DNA of 64,000 nucleotides from Paragonimus westermani (lineage: Eukaryota; Platyhelminthes; Trematoda; Plagiorchiida; Troglotrematidae). A model generated the notes under the pieces. The model was not told where the DNA came from. It saw only the letters and a list, made by a program, of their open reading frames with translations, and ran no database searches. The stretch is taken from positions 25,748-89,747 of the forward strand of contig QNGE01003072.1 of assembly GCA_008508345.1 (NCBI GenBank). The letters are read 5' to 3'. Numbering within the stretch: the first letter of the stretch is position 1; each line of letters begins with the position of its first letter. The translations under genes were made by a program, and so were the position numbers. Below are positions 53,401-61,099 of the stretch, one piece after another.

Positions 53401-56400
53401 GAGATTTGTCCACTTTGTCAGCACATGTTCATGTCACACTAATTCTACTGCACTCGAATATCACTCCTAGGTATTATGGTCAAAGATTGAGTATCTTTCT
53501 TTGAATTTCTACAAGAAAACTGGTACACATTTTTTGTCCCTGTATCAATCTTTACCTTTATCGCAACATGCCTAAACTTGATGGAATTTTGTTTCTAAAA
53601 TTCTAACTGGATATTCCAATATTTATATCCTATAATTTCACAATCGTACTCGAGTGAATGTATTTTCTGTTATCCTCAACCAAGCAACGATTGTCTATTG
53701 ACCAGAAAAAAAAATGGTATAAGAATCACCCGTAAAAATAATAGCAACGGTTGTTAGTCAGCTAGGGGTGTGAGTAAGCAAGACTGCGCTAAACGTTAAC
53801 CTTCTCAGATTCACATAACACAATCCATATCTACCGTCCCAAAATGAAATAATTGGGCACAAACAAATTTTTACGAATTTCCAACAGGTTCTGTTGACGA
53901 ACAAGATTTTCCCTCCAGTGCCAATTGGGAAACAATTAAGTGCTATTTTTTGGTTTTTGCAAAAATCTGTGCGTACTGTGTCCCAAAGTCTTTCCTATCC
54001 CTCATTATTCGTTACATCCGTAAATACGAAAGGGATGAGCTGAAAAATTCGCCAGAATTCAAAAACAGTGAGTGAAAACGTGCAAGTTATGAGAGCACCC
54101 CCATACGGCAATCAGTTGAAAAAAACTTTTCGCTGGATCCCTCAGGCAGTGATACATTTAAAAATCCAAATATTTTGTATTTCATCACATTAAAGTTCGC
54201 CAGTCCTCTGTATTCATTGTTTTCTGATCAATTTTCCAATTTAACTACCCCTAAAGATAGACATCTTCAATCAGTTTTATCCACAAAAGTTTATTTGTTC
54301 GTAACCATCGCTATAGGTTTACGATCCCGCTTTACCTAATACAATTTCCCAGTATTCCCGGTTCTTGATGGCAAAAATGAATCAAAAGCTTGCTTTTCTG
54401 CCAGGGTTGTGAACATGCTAAAAGCGACGATTATTCGCCTGCGGTTACTTGACATGACTCATCGAGGTGAAGTTACACAAGAGGTAGAGAAAAGTTGACC
54501 TAATGGTAGAGGTTGAGGAAAGTGAGCATTGAGCACCATTTTGACAAAGTCAGATTAAACGGAACGAATCAATCGTAACGCATAAATTAGGTGTAGTATT
54601 TTGAACCCATTAGTTCCATTCGGTAAGCTTGACAAAAAAAATCACTCGTATAATTTTTCTCGTGGAAAGGTTTCGTACGCTCTGTACATGCCTGTGCATA
54701 TAGTTGGGTGAAAAAGGGCACAAACATAACAGGAGGTGGAGAAACTCATGATGGCAATACATATGGTGGAGGCTTGTTGCAAAATATTGCTTGATTATAA
54801 TGCTGAGCTACCAGGGTAATTGGAACAGCGGCATGAATCGTTTATGAGCGTGAAAAGAGGATCCGGTGCATTTAAACAGTGATAACTCGGTGAATTACAA
54901 GAAACACGTCAGAATTATGAAGCTGAGCAGCAAGTACAACAGTTAGGTCATCAATGTAACCTACCCCGAATACGGGTTATTTTACCAAAGATTAATTTTA
55001 ACCACGCGTAACCAGTAGTACAACCGAAAAGACAAGTAACACATGTGGTCATGTTGAAATGAGTTCGCTGGCCCCAGCGCAAGGCCTCAGATTGCGACAC
55101 ACTTACAATGGACTAAGACTAACAAACTTGAAGGCATCAAAACATTCGGAACAACACCAAAACGCCACAAACCTGTTGTAACCAGCAGCCAAGTGTAATG
55201 GGGTGGACTTCCGGCCATCGCCGGCGTGACAGTTTACATTCTGTGGTGTCAGCAAACTGACCAGCTTTTCTTCATTCCCGCTTCGAGCAGCTTCCAACAG
55301 CTCGTCTTTTCTATAGTCTCCCAACAACGCCAATCGAGCTGAACCTTCAGCCAAATCGATGGGGGTTTTGCCGTCCAAATTACGAGCACGTAAGTCCGCC
55401 TTGGCCTAAAAACGGAACGTAAACGTAACAGGCGCCCACCAGAACGTCAACGACTAAGTGGAACAGGTAAGCTGGACGTTTTCAGACTCAACGGCATTAA
55501 TAGATGAGAAAGATGTCTCAAAGGACCAAGCGAAAATTAGGTCAAGATCTGACTAATGAAGAGATCTAGCTGAAAGAAACATCGTTAATTTTACCGCATT
55601 GTTTCACAGGTGTTCACGTCAGAAACCATAATGTGTGGCCGTAAACATCGTTACTCGAATTTTGACAAAGGTTTTCGTGGGAATCGCAATGGGATCGGTT
55701 GAAAAACTGTTGAAAACAACGCAGCAATTAGACGAGACTGTCTGGATTTAAGGCTGGGAAGACTATACTAAAAATGAAACGGTCTGGTTTCTGCTGATGT
55801 TTTTCACAGCAAGATCACTCGGTAGGGTGATCCTCAAGAAAAAAATATATAAGGTAAGTGGCGTGACAAAAGACGGGATTTTTTAAACAACTAGCTGGTT
55901 ACAGCTCTGGGTATAACAATTGGAAGGAGGATGGGGGTTCATTGAGGAAACAATTTAGACACATCCTTGCCATGGCCGGGATTTGAACTCCGGCCATTCC
56001 AATCATGACGCAACCGTGTTTATCACTGCGCTACTGACCTCACATTAGACACGACTGAATTATCAAATCTGAACGTTCAACCATTCTCGCTTGTGAGCAA
56101 TGATCAGGTTGCCCGATCGTCTCGAGAGGAGACACAGTAACTGTCCTGTTAACTCCAATCGATAACCCCGCGATTGGGACTTCCAAGACAGGTCGAAGTC
56201 ACCGGTCTCATTAAACCTGCAAAGCGATATTTTAGATTACTGATGAGTAGTCGGGGATGTGGTTTATTTTCAAGTTGAACAGGTATGTTAATGTATGGTC
56301 GGTGATCAGAGGTTGTTAACAACGAGCAATAATGGGAATCACTCTTGAACTAAACAAACTTGAAAAACTTCGAAACAATCCGTCTAGAGAGATGGATATT

Positions 56401-58093
56401 AAAGATACTCAACAAAAGTCTGGGTAAGATAAGACGGGCTACCAGAAAAGAATGCAAACAGATGGACTACACTGTCTGGGTTAAGGAGACTCCCGAAGCG
56501 ACAAACAATATCCCAGTGTAAGATCTGGGAACCTACTTCAATCTAACATATTTTCATATTCAATTCCGGTTCGCAAGTGCTCTAACCTTTGCGGTAAATA
56601 ATACGAAAACACAACCGTGCTTGTGTGTGACACAGTTGAATTCTGTCTCACAAGACTAAACAGAATCGAGCATGGTCATTACTTCTTTCCGAGCATTGCA
56701 GCTAAACAGCTTTTGATTTTATAAGAAGCAAACCTGGAGAAGGAGGATACAGACTTCCACTTTCCCCTTGATGGCCGCTTCGTGTAACGGGGTGTAGTTC
56801 CAACAATCTCGGGCATTAGGATCGGATCCGGCACGAAGCATAAGATGAACCACGTCCACGTGACCGAATGAACATGCATTGTGCAAAGGAACAAGACCTT
56901 TGAGGGAGACAAACACGAAACGAGCGACTTAAAAAAGGGTCTCGGAGATTTAAGAATAAACAGATAAACGACCAGCATAGTAGAAACCTGTTGCTCAGAT
57001 CAAGCAAACAGGAATGAATAAAATTAAGTATACATACCCAAATTTAGAACTGAGAAAAAGCAATACTTGAAGGATGAAAGCCACTTCGGGTTTACACGCT
57101 TACCCAACATAAGAAAGCATATGCATCCATTTAGGGGTTTGAGATCGCACATGAATCCCCTAGCTCTTTTAAACAGTGTTATCTATGAGCGGTTTATATC
57201 AAGTTATACCCAGAGTTCACTGACGTTTAGCAGATAGCAAGTAACAAGGAAGACAAGTTAATGTTATGTTCAGCAAGAAGGTAAACACTATGGGAATATT
57301 TAATCCAACAAAGCGATCTATGAAGCAGACAAACTGAATAGTGAAAAAGAGCCACACGCGAAAGAGGGAGATGACTACAAGATTTTTTGTAGGAGTACGT
57401 GTCATAAAATACTACGAGTTCTCGATAACATGGGCCTCAAGCAAACGACCGAAAAGCCGATGATGCAGCGACCAAAATTCACTTGCTTTCATCACTGTGT
57501 AAAATGTAGACAGTGAAAACGGAGACTTATGGGTACATCCACTTGAAAACGCAAAAAACAAATGGACCATTGATACCAAACGCTGTTATCAATGAGTTCA
57601 ATCTGAAACCTCGGTCATTTAATTTTGAAGAGAAGTGCAAGGTCTTGATGAACTCTCAAAAATTAACAAAGTATGATGGGAGTGAGTCAATTTAAGCATC
57701 CACAAGAGTGAGAGTAAGAAAAAAGTACACGATGCCGCAACAAACTATCCACTGACCCCCATCATCTCTTGCGTTAACATCCGCACCCCGCTCAAGTAGT
57801 AGCTCAACTACGTCACGATGACCGTAGCCTGCAGCAAAATGAAGCGGCGTGGACTTCCGACCAGAACTGTCAGTCATGTCTACACAAGCGCCATTGTCCA
57901 AAAGAAACTTTACGCGAAACGCATCCCCGTTGCGGCAAGCGTCAAACAACTGTACGCTCATTGAATCAGACAGAGGACTTGGTTCAACCGTGATGGCACT
58001 AGCGGACTGAACAAAATCACCGGAGTAGTCGACGGATTGATGGCAGGCATTCCCCACAGATACTGCTCGGCGATGGGAGACATCATCACTCAT
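16892..58093 (-). CDS. tnks: Tankyrase (ankyrin-SAM-PARP poly-ADP-ribose polymerase), 13 coding exons
   Basis: Exons on the minus strand join as 58093-57757, 56897-56734, 55405-55173, 52689-52355, 43971-43042, 36032-35341, 34293-34114, 33043-32864, 31184-30932, 24015-23501, 21666-21235, 20019-19729 and 17455-16892. All introns are GT-AG, phases agree, and the total is 5,106 bases, giving 1,701 residues. Layout: ankyrin clusters about 48-1110, SAM about 1251-1310, PARP about 1395-1599, Ser-rich tail to 1701. Tankyrases use NAD+ to add ADP-ribose chains to partners recruited by the ankyrin clusters; in animals the partners include axin and telomere or centrosome proteins. The SAM domain polymerises the enzyme. 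Catalytic His1475, Tyr1504 and Glu1582 are present, as is zinc site Cys1525-His1528-Cys1533-Cys1536. Human tankyrases are about 1,166 and 1,327 residues, so this one is long; the excess lies in low-complexity insertions. Exon boundaries were placed by eye from homology plus splice signals. Confidence 0.96.
18969..18981. repeat. Target-site duplication, left copy (composite A)
   Basis: ACATACCATTCTG, repeated exactly at 19470-19482 on the other side of the composite element. Confidence 0.85.
18982..19469. mobile_element. Composite inverted-repeat retroposon, copy A (contains assembly gap)
   Basis: Outer arms are near-perfect reverse complements. The left arm runs about 19009-19113 and the right arm 19360-19469; they differ at a few positions. 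The left side has an extra ~28-base terminus (ATGAGTAGTCGGGG...) that the right lacks. The middle is 246 N. Copy B at 41674-42172 has the same outer boundaries and about 259 bases in the middle, so the gap is probably two head-to-head tRNA-like heads. A 13-base direct repeat flanks the unit. Confidence 0.85.
19114..19359. other. Assembly gap (246 N)
   Basis: Run of N inside composite copy A. Its position between two long inverted arms suggests the hairpin blocked assembly. Confidence 0.99.
19470..19482. repeat. Target-site duplication, right copy (composite A)
   Basis: Second copy of ACATACCATTCTG, immediately after the right arm terminus CAACTTGAAA. Confidence 0.85.
19729..20019 (-). CDS. 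tnks: tnks coding exon 12 (PARP NAD-binding core)
   Basis: Codes residues 1418-1514. Acceptor TACACAG|GTG, reading [10 protein letters not shown]. The catalytic-core motif LLFHGSPF carries His1475, and [16 protein letters not shown] carries Tyr1504; both hold the NAD+ nicotinamide-ribose. The D-loop ([14 protein letters not shown]) matches the tankyrase consensus. Donor AACCAG|GTGAGT. Confidence 0.97.
20020..21234 (-). other. tnks intron 11
   Basis: 1,215 bases, GT-AG; nothing recognisable inside. Confidence 0.85.
21235..21666 (-). CDS. tnks: tnks coding exon 11 (rest of SAM, start of PARP region)
   Basis: Codes residues 1274-1417. Acceptor GTTCAG|GTC. SAM continues as [17 protein letters not shown] and [15 protein letters not shown] ~70-residue Ser/Thr-rich linker follows (longer than in vertebrates), then [18 protein letters not shown], the strand and helix that open the PARP catalytic domain. 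Donor GAACAG|GTAATT, phase 0. Confidence 0.94.
21667..23500 (-). other. tnks intron 10
   Basis: 1,834 bases, GT-AG. Apart from a 20-base perfect palindrome (22636-22655), nothing recognisable. Confidence 0.85.
22636..22655. repeat. 20-base perfect palindrome
   Basis: ATAACAGCTCGAGCTGTTAT, centred on CTCGAG, in tnks intron 10. No known role. Confidence 0.7.
23501..24015 (-). CDS. tnks: tnks coding exon 10 (end of cluster 5, linker, start of SAM)
   Basis: Codes residues 1102-1273. Acceptor CGCTACAG|AC restores a codon with exon 9 and reads [20 protein letters not shown], the closing helix of cluster 5. About 120 Ser/Thr/Val-rich residues follow, where vertebrate tankyrases also have a low-complexity linker. 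The SAM domain begins near 1251 ([19 protein letters not shown]). Donor GAAGAA|GTAAGC splits the SAM domain, phase 0. Confidence 0.93.
24016..30931 (-). other. tnks intron 9
   Basis: 6,916 bases, GT-AG. Holds a non-LTR RT relic (26580-26900). The remainder contains only short open frames, including 28297-28681 on the plus strand, which I cannot assign. Confidence 0.85.
26580..26900 (-). pseudogene. Non-LTR reverse transcriptase relic
   Basis: Reading the minus strand, [15 protein letters not shown] (near 26866-26822) is the RT motif after the catalytic loop. [20 protein letters not shown] (near 26770-26710) is the stretch that follows the YADD box. The YADD itself is destroyed, and stops interrupt the frame. 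Lies in tnks intron 9. Confidence 0.72.
30932..31184 (-). CDS. tnks: tnks coding exon 9 (fifth ankyrin cluster)
   Basis: Codes residues 1018-1101 plus one base. Acceptor TTATCACAG|GTT. Contains [39 protein letters not shown] and [20 protein letters not shown]. Donor AAGAGA|GTGAGT, phase 1. Confidence 0.96.
31185..32863 (-). other. tnks intron 8
   Basis: 1,679 bases, GT-AG; nothing recognisable inside. Confidence 0.85.
32864..33043 (-). CDS. tnks: tnks coding exon 8 (start of fifth ankyrin cluster)
   Basis: Codes residues 958-1017. Acceptor TGTCCTAG|GAT. Reads [20 protein letters not shown], then [20 protein letters not shown] and AAGYNNVE. Donor GTCGAG|GTGAGT. Exactly 60 codons, phase 0 at both ends, like exon 7. 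Confidence 0.96.
33044..34113 (-). other. tnks intron 7
   Basis: 1,070 bases, GT-AG; nothing recognisable inside. Confidence 0.85.
34114..34293 (-). CDS. tnks: tnks coding exon 7 (fourth ankyrin cluster)
   Basis: Codes residues 898-957. Acceptor CCCATAG|GTG. Contains [33 protein letters not shown] and [13 protein letters not shown], one of the best conserved parts of the protein. Donor GTCAAG|GTGAGT. Exactly 60 codons, phase 0 at both ends. Confidence 0.96.
34294..35340 (-). other. tnks intron 6
   Basis: 1,047 bases, GT-AG. Most of it is a retroelement C-terminal tail on the opposite strand (34496-34935), listed separately. Confidence 0.85.
34496..34935 (+). mobile_element. Retroelement C-terminal fragment with A-rich end, possibly Penelope-type
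   Basis: A 105-codon open frame (34496-34813) reads [20 protein letters not shown], then [19 protein letters not shown] and LHLPWP. The H-x-x-x-x-x-H start followed by an E-A-I-x-I-R block resembles the end of GIY-YIG endonuclease domains of Penelope-like elements. I cannot exclude another retroelement C-terminus. About 110 bases of A/T-rich 3' sequence follow, ending in an A-rich run (34918-34940). Inserted antisense to tnks in intron 6. Confidence 0.5.
35341..36032 (-). CDS. tnks: tnks coding exon 6 (linker and start of fourth ankyrin cluster)
   Basis: Codes residues 667-897. Acceptor TTTGCTGTAG|CT completes a codon with exon 5. Residues 668-760 are a polar, Ser/Val-rich stretch with no recognisable fold. 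Cluster 4 then starts at [17 protein letters not shown] (about 768-784). About 50 residues (785-838) are inserted between the first helices and [20 protein letters not shown], where vertebrate proteins have only a few. It ends in [18 protein letters not shown]; donor CCGG|GTAAGT, phase 0. Confidence 0.92.
41663..41673. repeat. Target-site duplication, left copy (composite B)
   Basis: GAAAATATTTG, repeated at 42173-42183. The first few bases may belong to the element end (GAAA), so the true duplication could be 7-11 bases. Confidence 0.7.
41674..42172. mobile_element. Composite inverted-repeat tRNA-like retroposon, copy B (complete)
   Basis: Two units of the same tRNA-like retroposon lie head to head. 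The left unit reads on the minus strand: B-box complement at 41845-41855 and A-box complement at 41889-41899 (TGACGCAGTGG). The right unit reads on the plus strand: A box TGGCGCAGTGG at 41979-41989 and B box GGTTCAAATCC at 42023-42033. The bodies diverge outward and carry the shared CTTTCGA...GGCTGG segments. The left end keeps the full terminus ATGAGTAGTCGGGG; the right end stops at CAACTT(GAAA), exactly as in copy A. An 11-base direct repeat flanks it. Confidence 0.86.
42173..42183. repeat. Target-site duplication, right copy (composite B)
   Basis: Second copy of GAAAATATTTG after the right terminus. Confidence 0.7.
42585..42765 (+). repeat. Decayed unit of the tRNA-like retroposon (5' part)
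   Basis: Aligns by eye with the upstream part of the unit at 50958-51290: shared blocks are TTTTGGGGTAGTTG, GGAGTAAACAAGATAG, CGGGCAACCTGTG and TGCGAATGTTGCTGAA. It then fades near a degenerate A box (about 42745-42760). No B box remains. Confidence 0.6.
43042..43971 (-). CDS. tnks: tnks coding exon 5 (divergent third ankyrin cluster with insertions)
   Basis: Codes residues 357-666. It opens with [20 protein letters not shown], matching the start of cluster 3. The repeat [12 protein letters not shown] and the block [10 protein letters not shown]...[18 protein letters not shown]...[21 protein letters not shown] follow, but with two Ser/Thr/Asp-rich insertions of roughly 50-70 and 40-50 residues. 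The last ~95 residues are low complexity (Thr/Ser/Pro). Two donors were considered; only TTGG|GTAAAC at 43042 gives the phase required by exon 6, so GTAGTT at 43094 was not used. Established family knowledge: cluster 3 is the one that does not bind target peptides, which fits its freedom to diverge. Confidence 0.9.
44050..44165 (+). repeat. RTE 3'-UTR relic
   Basis: CTTCATCTTTTTCC, TAGGGCTTGGTTTTTTCTTT, GGTTGTCAGC and CAACCACTGATGCA occur in the same order as in the 3' UTR of the 8.9-12.4 kb element read on its own strand. No coding part is attached. Confidence 0.55.
45601..45675 (+). repeat. tRNA-like sequence with pol III boxes
   Basis: A-box-like GACCTAGTGG (from about 45604) and B-box GGTTCGAATCT (45647-45657) at tRNA-like spacing. 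The T-arm stem does not pair well and there is no convincing acceptor stem, so this is a tRNA pseudogene or the head of a different SINE rather than a working tRNA. Confidence 0.4.
47480..48510 (+). pseudogene. Ty3/Gypsy-type LTR retrotransposon integrase relic
   Basis: Frameshifted segments in correct order: [20 protein letters not shown] (47545-47610), then [20 protein letters not shown] (H-x-H of the zinc-binding domain). [17 protein letters not shown] follows (first catalytic Asp strand; stop inside), then [19 protein letters not shown] (48030-48090, with the E of the D,D35E core). MLLEERN and the [18 protein letters not shown] blocks (48130-48245) come next. The last segment, [10 protein letters not shown]...[11 protein letters not shown], resembles the C-terminal GPY/F-like module (to about 48505). 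No LTRs, RT or RNase H recognised nearby. Lies in tnks intron 4. Confidence 0.75.
50958..51290 (+). mobile_element. tRNA-like retroposon, single unit (decayed)
   Basis: Contains an upstream body (GGGGTTATCCACTGGAGTTA and GCCAACCTGTGCATCGC blocks), a degenerate A box near 51122, B box AGTTCAAATCC at 51159-51169, and the downstream body AGTGCTTCTTTTCGAAAGG. This is the longest single unit here and shows that the tRNA-like boxes sit in the middle, not at the 5' edge. Confidence 0.7.
52355..52689 (-). CDS. tnks: tnks coding exon 4 (second ankyrin cluster)
   Basis: Codes residues 245-356 plus one base. Acceptor TGCACAG|ATCG completes the Arg codon from exon 3. It contains [38 protein letters not shown] and [19 protein letters not shown], all diagnostic of cluster 2. 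A short insertion (about 4 residues, around [15 protein letters not shown]) precedes the LWQ repeat. Donor TTTCTAG|GTACGT, phase 1. Confidence 0.95.
52690..55172 (-). other. tnks intron 3
   Basis: 2,483 bases, GT-AG, noticeably AT-rich around 53,400-54,700. Nothing recognisable inside. Confidence 0.85.
55173..55405 (-). CDS. tnks: tnks coding exon 3 (end of cluster 1, start of cluster 2)
   Basis: Codes residues 168-244 plus two bases. Acceptor TTTTTAG|GCC. It carries the inter-cluster linker ([11 protein letters not shown], then [20 protein letters not shown]) and the next repeat ([22 protein letters not shown]). These landmarks match vertebrate tankyrase in order and spacing. Donor AACAG|GTTTGT. 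Confidence 0.95.
55965..56215 (-). mobile_element. tRNA-like retroposon, single unit (3'-truncated)
   Basis: Minus-strand copy: upstream body with GGGGTTATCGATTGGAGTTA and CGATCGGGCAACCTG, A box TAGCGCAGTGA near 56033-56023, B box AGTTCAAATCC at 55989-55979, then CCCGGCCATGGCAAGG. The downstream body with the CTTTTCGAAAG segment is absent. Confidence 0.72.
56241..56281 (+). repeat. Isolated terminus of the composite retroposon
   Basis: GATGAGTAGTCGGGGATGTGG continuing to TTCAAGTTGAACA. This is the same left terminus as composites A and B, cut off after about 40 bases. Confidence 0.7.
56734..56897 (-). CDS. tnks: tnks coding exon 2 (first ankyrin cluster)
   Basis: Codes residues 113-167: two ankyrin repeats, with [18 protein letters not shown] and [17 protein letters not shown], near-identical to the family. 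Acceptor CTCAAAG|GT restores the Gly codon split from exon 1; donor CTCCAG|GTTTGC, phase 0. Confidence 0.95.
56898..57756 (-). other. tnks intron 1
   Basis: 859 bases, GT-AG. I see no repeat or coding segment that I recognise in it. Confidence 0.85.
57757..58093 (-). CDS. tnks: tnks coding exon 1 (N-terminus, first ankyrin cluster)
   Basis: Codes residues 1-112 plus one base. The ATG at 58093 has A at -3, and an in-frame TAA lies about 30 bases upstream with no acceptor between them, so this is the start. The first ~45 residues are a polar leader. Ankyrin repeats begin with LFDACRNGD (about 49-57), closely matching the first cluster of animal tankyrases, and continue with [20 protein letters not shown]. 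Ends ...GATGGGG|GTCAGT (phase 1). Confidence 0.95.
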
Positions 58094-58361
58094 TGTAAAG
58101 GTGAGTCCGTCAGAACCAGATCGTTAACAGAAACTAGAACGAAGGAAACATTCACAAAAAGATAAATAAAAGTAATCTGCCTGCTAAAAGGTGATATGAC
58201 AAACAATAAGTGGCTGAAATGAAATTTTGAGAACTACACAAAAAGTTTAAAGGGCTGGTCCATGTGGATTAGCCGAAAAGCTGAATACTGAGAGAACTAA
58301 CGAGGTGGAGTACATACCTGGCAAGTTCCCGCCATTCATTAACAACATCGTTACCAGCCAT
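58094..58361 (-). other. Candidate tnks 5' leader: splice acceptor, short intron and upstream ORF
   Basis: Forty bases before the tankyrase ATG there is a pyrimidine-rich tract ending in a good acceptor (CCTTCGTTCTAG|TTTC; AG at 58135-58134). About 184 bases further upstream is a strong donor, GCCAG|GTATGT, with the GT at 58317-58316. Before it, an ATG at 58361 opens 14 codons (MAGNDVVNEWRELA). If spliced to the acceptor, this frame stops after three more codons, so it would be an upstream ORF. The acceptor could instead receive a spliced leader, which flukes use. No transcript evidence. Confidence 0.35.
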
Positions 58362-60116
58362 TAACTTCCTATGATCTGTAATCTAGAGCACGTTGTTCGT
58401 ATCATAGTGTGACAGAGTTTAGGCATCACGTGATGAAAGAAAAAGCCACAGATCCAAATAACCCAACATTTACTGGTGTGTCCCAGAGAAGCTATGAGAA
58501 ATTTCCAACGCCCAAAGATAGCGGGTAAAGGACAACTGGTGAAATCGAACAGGTCACTGGCGTGGGAAATCTAACAAGAGTAAAAAACACCCAAAAATGT
58601 AACCCTCGGAACTAGGGACTTCGGAAGGTTATAGAAATTGTACTTGAATTGGAACCTCCCACGCAAGTAATAAGAACACCTCGTATTTGGTGCAGTAAGC
58701 AGTTCCCATTCATGAGAGGAGAAGCCGAATTTATGGATGTACAACAGCATTAAGGAAATTGCAGTCTGTCATTGGCTAATCGTATTGGCACACACAGTCA
58801 CAAACTAAGTCAGTTAGGGCAATACGAAACAAAGAAATTAGCCAATAACGGGAGGCATAAAATTGAGACTATTCGTCCAATCCGGATGCGGTATTTTTAA
58901 CACGACGTTTGGATTGGTCCTCTGTTAGATATTTTATCGTGTCTAGGTGAATCGGGATTTTCACTGCAAACAAACGGTAATGAACGACACTGGACAAAGT
59001 GGTAAAATGGAAGGGAATTGCGAGCGACAATTGAATAGAAAACTCGCCACATTTGGTCCAGAACTTCGGTTTGAAAAGGCGGATGCAATACGTATGGGCC
59101 AACTAGGTAATAGTAACCTTGATTACCGGACGACTTTTTCTGCACTGGTGCCCAGTTTGGAAATCCATAATTTCGTTACATAAGCGATAATGCGATAATA
59201 CCAGCTCGGCCAAGTACACCGTATGTTGACGGAGAGTATGCCGTGCCGCGCTACTGGCGGTTGGAAAGAAAACGCGACAACTGAGTAATGACGTGAACAC
59301 GGGTTAATAAAGCTGTAACCGTCCCACTAAGCACGGATAGGATGTAACGCCAGCCAGGTTAGGGATTTTAACGGTTCACATCACAGCTTGAAGACGATCT
59401 CAGGCACACTACGGTCGTATCGAACGGCAAACTCGAATCCGGATCACTACCAAAACTACTCCAGGAATTTCCTATTTGGTCCTTCTTTCTCCACGTAGTT
59501 TAACTCACTTGTCTAAATGCCTTTTCGATGGCGACTGTTAGGATCAACGACAGCCAAAACCGAAGCATCCATGGGTGCGACTCTAAGCTGTAAATATACA
59601 TATGTATGTACATGGGTGCCCTGGCCCGAATACGATTCAATGAAACTGCCGTGATCATTCTTATTCAAAAATGGACAGAAAAAGCTGCCACCAGTAGTTA
59701 CTAATGCTTCTTAAACGCTAGGATTTAAAGCACTGTTAGACTCACGCTCAAATACAAGCAACTGTTTAGCTAAGGTCGCCATTAAGACAGGCAACCTCTG
59801 TTCATTTCCTCTCACACATTATATCGTCCTTATGATGCTGTCTTAAAGAGTGATGCTGCGCGGTTTCTTCCAAAGTTACTTTCCGTGAAAACTGACGCGT
59901 GCACGACACTCCATGAAAACAGGGACGATTGAGGAAGCATGGGTTCCCAGTCTAGTACCCGCGTCTCAGTCAACGAATCGTGAGGAATTACAAGTGACGG
60001 ACCCGAAGGTTCGTGTTTTCAGGTGATCTGTATTACACAAGGCTTCTGGCGACTTCAACACAGATAGCAGATAGCCTTTGCGAGCGAAGTATAGATAAGT
60101 TTCGAGGATACTGTAG
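58362..60116. other. tnks 5' flank with no recognisable element
   Basis: Should contain the tankyrase promoter on the minus strand. I see no clear TATA box or CpG-rich block. Short open frames near 58,870-59,300 overlap on both strands and are unassigned. Confidence 0.5.
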
Positions 60117-60900
60117 ATGGAAAATTGGTCAATTACGCCGAAAGACGTGAAACCTCTTCAGATATTTGACAACCGACGTCCGCGTTTGATCTCTCGTATC
60201 CAACAGCACCAACAGATAAACAACGGAAAGGTCAGGAATCGGGTATATTGTAATAAGTGCCAAGCAAGCTACTATGCTAAATCTTTAGGTCTACGCAGGT
60301 ATAAATGGTTAGGCCAAGTATTAGGGATGTCACCTGGTCATCTATCATACTGAGCACTATTGGCTAATTGTGTGACCATCCTGCGTGAGATGCGAGGTGA
60401 ACAGACGATGATCTGGTATGGAGAAATGAAGTCGTTCAGCAAGGGGTTGTCCATTGTAGGTCTGTCTATTCTCTCCTTCTAGGACTATCAAGACACACTG
60501 AGTCGGTGGATGAAGAGTTTAGGCGAGATGGCGTCTAACTAAGATCAGTGGCGGGTCAGCTGTTATTTGCCCGGGTTGTCTGTGAAGTGAGTGCATTTGA
60601 TGGCACAGGGCAATGACAGCCGTAAGGAAGCTGTCTACCTAACGGTGCCATACATTCACTTGATCGTTTGTTTTGAGTATATACATAGTTGTTCTCTAGT
60701 AGTTAGGTCGTTTCCCCTCCCGTTCTTTTACTTCTAGCCACACGCTTGTCTTGTTCTCGATGGTTGGATAAGTAGGGCGTAGAGAGCGGCGTGCATCACC
60801 CGTTACAATGACAGTCATTTTTGAAAGCATAAACTGTCACTGAGACAAATCATTGGTGGAGTTGTCAATGTGTTTTTCCACAGGACCTCTGGTACCCTGT
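60117..60900 (+). pseudogene. Non-LTR retrotransposon 3' end (C-terminal coding part and UTR)
   Basis: Open frame 60117-60353 reads PKDVKPLQIFDNRRPRLISR, then VRNRVY and YKWLGQVLGMSPGHL, the C-terminal block downstream of RT in these elements. Past stops the frame continues as GEMKSFSKGLSIVG and SRWMKSLGEMASN*DQW. The following GTTGTCTGTGAAGTGAGTGC matches the end of the 8.9-12.4 kb element, so it belongs to that family. Confidence 0.8.
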
Positions 60901-61099
60901 GTAGCAAATGCCACGAGCCTTGGTATCAGAAGACGATAGATGAGATAATTACCCATGTTTCTAACAGACCTCGGGAAGTTCTACCGAACACAAATAGTGG
61001 ATTTCCACAAACTTGCAGCCGATAACAAGCTTCACTGATGGCTTTGAGCCTGAACAAAAGTTTCTGTAGTTGGAGCCGCCGCCCACTGCGACAGTGACG

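Larger units (their letters stand above)
55406..56733 (-). other. tnks intron 2
   Basis: 1,328 bases, GT-AG. Holds a tRNA-like retroposon unit (about 55965-56215) and an isolated terminal piece of the same family (56241-56281), both listed separately. Confidence 0.85.
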
